In this document: positions 15,271 through 16,394 of the stretch, in pieces | Layout of the letters: each line of letters begins with the position of its first letter | Position numbering within the stretch: position 1 is the stretch's first letter | Source of the DNA: VFZS01 sp964353255 | Lineage (GTDB): Bacteria > Acidobacteriota > Terriglobia > Bryobacterales > Bryobacteraceae | DNA length: 16,394 bases | Assembly (NCBI GenBank): GCA_964353255.1 | Contig: CAYGVJ010000117.1 | Span: 1-16,394 of the forward strand | Direction of reading: 5' to 3' | The notes under the pieces: model-generated | The model's database searches: none | Told to the model about the DNA's origin: nothing | What the model saw: only the letters and a program-made list of their open reading frames with translations | Translations under genes and position numbers: made by a program

Positions 15271-15396
15271 CTTGCCCCCCCCCAGTTCTGTGTGGGCCCA
15301 AGGTGGCACAGGCATTCGTGCCTGTGTGTTGCGTACCCCCCAACAGGCCTGGAGGCCTATTCCACCTGTTCGGCGCTCAAACTGGGGGAGGGCAAG
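15271..15396. repeat. 126-bp nested inverted-repeat element (REPIN/BIME-like)
   Basis: The outer arms 15271-15287 and 15380-15396 are inverted copies over 17 bp with one mismatch; the left arm contains nine consecutive C. Nested inside, 15302-15326 and 15342-15366 are an imperfect 25-bp inverted pair, both starting GGTGG when read inward. Each inner arm is itself palindromic, and the left one is a perfect CACAGGCA-TTCG-TGCCTGTG hairpin. Two inverted palindromes within longer terminal repeats are the hallmark of REPIN/BIME or MITE-type non-autonomous elements. It lies exactly between the divergent rpsA and tRNA promoters. No target-site duplication is evident. Confidence 0.7.
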
Positions 15397-15425
15397 ACCT
15401 GGACGCCGCACCTGGGGAGCGCGCG

Positions 15426-15454
15426 TTGACCCGAGCGGGCGGCTTTCGTACAAT
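15426..15454 (+). promoter_or_regulatory. Sigma70-type promoter of the tRNA operon
   Basis: TTGACC (15426-15431), 17-bp spacer, TACAAT (15449-15454). A predicted start near 15461 gives a leader of about 35 nt before tRNA-Gly; it contains a CGCCG-CAGG-CGGCG hairpin at 15464-15477. Confidence 0.75.
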
Positions 15455-15496
15455 GACGATGAGCGCCGCAGGCGGCGTGGCTGATCCCGGAACAGG

Positions 15497-15571
15497 GCGG
15501 GAGTAACTCAGTGGTAGAGTCACAGCCTTCCAAGCTGTTGGTCGCGGGTTCGATTCCCGTCTCCCGCTCCA
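15497..15571 (+). tRNA. tRNA-Gly(TCC)
   Basis: Complete cloverleaf. Acceptor GCGGGAG pairs with CTCCCGC, anticodon stem ACAGC/GCTGT encloses CTTCCAA (anticodon TCC), and the T loop is TTCGATT. The CCA end is encoded (15569-15571). First gene of the cluster. Confidence 0.97.
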
Positions 15572-15631
15572 GACTGGAACGCGGATCGTGACGTCGCGAG
15601 GTCCGTCATCCGGACCGCACGCCCCCCGATC

Positions 15632-15640
15632 TGCTATAGT
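15632..15640 (+). promoter_or_regulatory. Possible internal extended -10 promoter
   Basis: TGCTATAGT combines an extended TGN with a near-consensus -10 and lies 14 bp before tRNA-Thr(TGT). No good -35 is seen. It could give extra expression of the distal tRNAs and the GIY-YIG gene. Confidence 0.3.
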
Positions 15641-15654
15641 AGTGGTTTCGGCTG

Positions 15655-15730
15655 GCTGGCGTAGCTCAGTCGGTAGAGCATCTGATTTGTAATCAGAGGG
15701 TCGGGGGTTCAAGTCCCTCCGCCAGCTCCA
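15655..15730 (+). tRNA. tRNA-Thr(TGT)
   Basis: Acceptor GCTGGCG pairs with CGCCAGC, anticodon stem TCTGA/TCAGA encloses TTTGTAA (anticodon TGT), T loop TTCAAGT. Encoded CCA at 15728-15730. Confidence 0.97.
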
Positions 15731-15779
15731 GGCTGGGTTGCCGTTGGGGCCTGGCGTTCCGGCGCCAGAAGACGACTTT

Positions 15780-15869
15780 GGACGGGTGGCCGAGTGGTTA
15801 ATGGCAGCAGACTGTAAATCTGCCGCTCCTTTGCGGGCTACGGAGGTTCGAATCCTCCCCCGTCCACCA
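15780..15869 (+). tRNA. tRNA-Tyr(GTA)
   Basis: A class II tRNA with a long variable arm. Acceptor GGACGGG pairs with CCCGTCC, anticodon stem GCAGA/TCTGC encloses CTGTAAA (anticodon GTA), and T arm GGAGG/CCTCC. Encoded CCA at 15867-15869. Confidence 0.97.
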
Positions 15870-15892
15870 GAAGCCGTGATCAAAGGTTTTTC

Positions 15893-15919
15893 GAGCCGAT
15901 GTAGCTCAGTTGGTAGAGC
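15893..15919 (+). repeat. 27-bp direct repeat, copy 1 (5' half of tRNA-Thr)
   Basis: Identical to 16222-16248, 329 bp downstream, and preceded at both places by a similar AGGTTTT stretch. It consists of 2 bp plus the acceptor and D-arm sequence of tRNA-Thr(GGT). The two copies bracket the pseudo-tRNA remainder and the GIY-YIG gene, like the repeated ends of an inserted or duplicated segment. Confidence 0.9.
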
Positions 15920-15957
15920 ATCCGGTGCGGAGGGTCGCTGGTTCCGCGTCGGATCAG
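15895..15957 (+). pseudogene. Degenerate tRNA-Thr-derived tRNA-like sequence
   Basis: The first 25 bases equal those of tRNA-Thr(GGT) (acceptor 5' strand and D arm). The anticodon arm has shrunk to TCCG-GTG-CGGA, a 4-bp stem with a 3-base loop, too small for a decoding loop. The T arm is broken: GCTGG TTC has no matching 3' strand. Yet CGTCGG (15947-15952) can still pair with CCGATG of the acceptor with one G-T pair. It cannot be a working tRNA but may fold as a tRNA mimic in the leader of the nuclease mRNA. Its 3' end supplies the AGGA that precedes the nuclease start. Confidence 0.7.
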
Positions 15958-15963
15958 GAAAGT

Positions 15964-16221
15964 GTGAAGTATTACGTTTATGTGCTGCGCAGCATCCCGA
16001 CGGGCCGGCACTACATCGGCGTCACCGCTGGTTTGCAGCGGCGGCTCGATGAGCACAACAGCCGGTCGGGGCGCTGGACCAGTCGCTTCAAGCCGTGGGA
16101 GCTGGCGGCAGTGGAGGAGTTCGAGGATCGCGGGGCAGCCGCGAGGCGCGAGGCCTTTTTGAAGAGCAGGCAAGGAATTGCCGCCCGCAAGGAACTGTTC
16201 TCGCGATCGGCGAGGTTTTCA

Positions 16222-16233
<12 letters not shown>
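15964..16233 (+). CDS. Small GIY-YIG nuclease-family protein
   Basis: The 89-residue single-domain GIY-YIG protein (UPF0213/YhbQ-like size) has YVYVL (4-8) in the GIY position, HYIGVT (16-21) as YIG, Arg27 in RRLDEHN, and Glu63 in RREAFLKS as the probable metal ligand. The catalytic residues are thus present. GTG at 15964 is preferred: the domain begins right there, AGGA lies 4 bases upstream, and the earlier ATG at 15910 would translate the pseudo-tRNA. The last codons (SEPM, stop TAG at 16231-16233) lie in the first 10 bases of tRNA-Thr(GGT), so coding sequence and tRNA overlap. No promoter of its own is seen beyond the tRNA operon promoters. Homologues may be homing-like or repair nucleases; the family's cellular role is mostly unknown. 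Confidence 0.85.
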
Positions 16234-16312
<79 letters not shown>

Positions 16313-16314
16313 GA

Positions 16315-16381
16315 GCCAGGGTGCAGTTGGCAGAGCATCCGCAACGGAGGGTCACCGGTTCGATCCCGGTCATCGGCTCCA
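16315..16381 (+). pseudogene. Second tRNA-Thr-derived tRNA-like sequence
   Basis: The 3' half (T arm, CATCGGC, TCCA) is identical to tRNA-Thr(GGT), but the 5' half is eroded. The acceptor strand GCCAGGG pairs poorly with CATCGGC, and the first strand of the D stem is missing. The anticodon arm is TCCG-CAA-CGGA, a 4-bp stem with a 3-base loop, the same reduced form as in the first pseudo-tRNA. It has no usable anticodon loop. The encoded CCA (16379-16381) suggests it could still be processed or bound by tRNA enzymes. Confidence 0.7.
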
Positions 16382-16394
16382 GGTTGTTGACAGG
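16350..16394 (+). repeat. 45-bp exact direct repeat, copy 2 (touches window end)
   Basis: Identical to 16268-16312 up to the last base of the window, so the real repeat may be longer and further units may follow. Confidence 0.9.

Noticed and set aside
15377..15883. Minus-strand ORF of 168 codons across the tRNA-Gly/Thr/Tyr genes
   Set aside because: Its sequence (motifs such as GRRESNPRP and RRDLNPRPS) is the antisense translation of tRNA genes, a well-known source of spurious database proteins.
15910..15963. N-terminal extension of the GIY-YIG protein from ATG 15910
   Set aside because: These 18 codons translate the pseudo-tRNA; the GIY-YIG fold begins at the GTG at 15964, which has an AGGA upstream.
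15738..16052. Plus-strand ORF covering tRNA-Tyr and the start of the nuclease gene
   Set aside because: The middle part (VAEWLMAADCKSAAPLR) is sense translation of tRNA-Tyr and it ends out of frame within the GIY-YIG gene.

Overview
The window is high-GC bacterial DNA with compact, mostly operonic genes. The gene families suggest an Acidobacteriota genome, probably Bryobacterales/Solibacter-like. The pointers are a Tat-exported Gfo/Idh/MocA oxidoreductase, a CBM9-like secreted protein, a secreted GH42 glycosidase, a large multi-spanning membrane protein of glycosyltransferase-39/GT-C type, and palindromic intergenic repeats. The taxonomic call is inference from family content, not a search.

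Region 1 (1-2893) opens with a hairpin-rich intergenic segment and a possible 29-residue ORF on the minus strand. These are followed by a 631-residue polytopic membrane protein (+), cutA (-) and a small FtsB/DivIC-like division protein (+). cutA and the FtsB-like gene diverge from overlapping promoters.

Region 2 (2897-6430, minus strand) is an apparent operon: a secreted CBM9-like protein, a divergent phosphohexomutase translationally coupled to it, and then a canonical GlmM/ManB-type phosphohexomutase. A 100-bp family of CTTGGCG/TTTGCGAG repeats separates the two mutases.

Region 3 (6461-10680) is a carbohydrate locus. A secreted alpha/beta-hydrolase esterase and a Tat-type oxidoreductase form a plus-strand pair, which converges on and overlaps a minus-strand GH42 beta-galactosidase.

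Region 4 (10745-15257, minus strand) is a housekeeping operon: rpsA (ribosomal protein S1, six S1 domains), ihfB/HU, a HIT-family hydrolase, an ArgD-type aminotransferase and an orphan HigA-like antitoxin. rpsA has a strong promoter and a leader of about 180 nt. The rpsA-ihfB neighbourhood is the same as in Escherichia coli.

Region 5 (15271-16394) is the most unusual. A 126-bp nested inverted repeat (REPIN/BIME-like) sits between the divergent rpsA and tRNA promoters. Then comes a tRNA operon, Gly(TCC)-Thr(TGT)-Tyr(GTA)-[element]-Thr(GGT), with the same four isoacceptors as the E. coli tRNA-tufB cluster. The element is about 329 bp. It begins with a tRNA-Thr-derived pseudo-tRNA and carries an 89-residue GIY-YIG nuclease gene whose stop codon lies inside the intact tRNA-Thr(GGT). 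A second tRNA-like copy with the same shrunken anticodon arm follows and runs to the window edge. I read this as a minimal tRNA-resident GIY-YIG element in which tRNA processing and nuclease expression may compete on one transcript. This is the best candidate for an undescribed system in the window.
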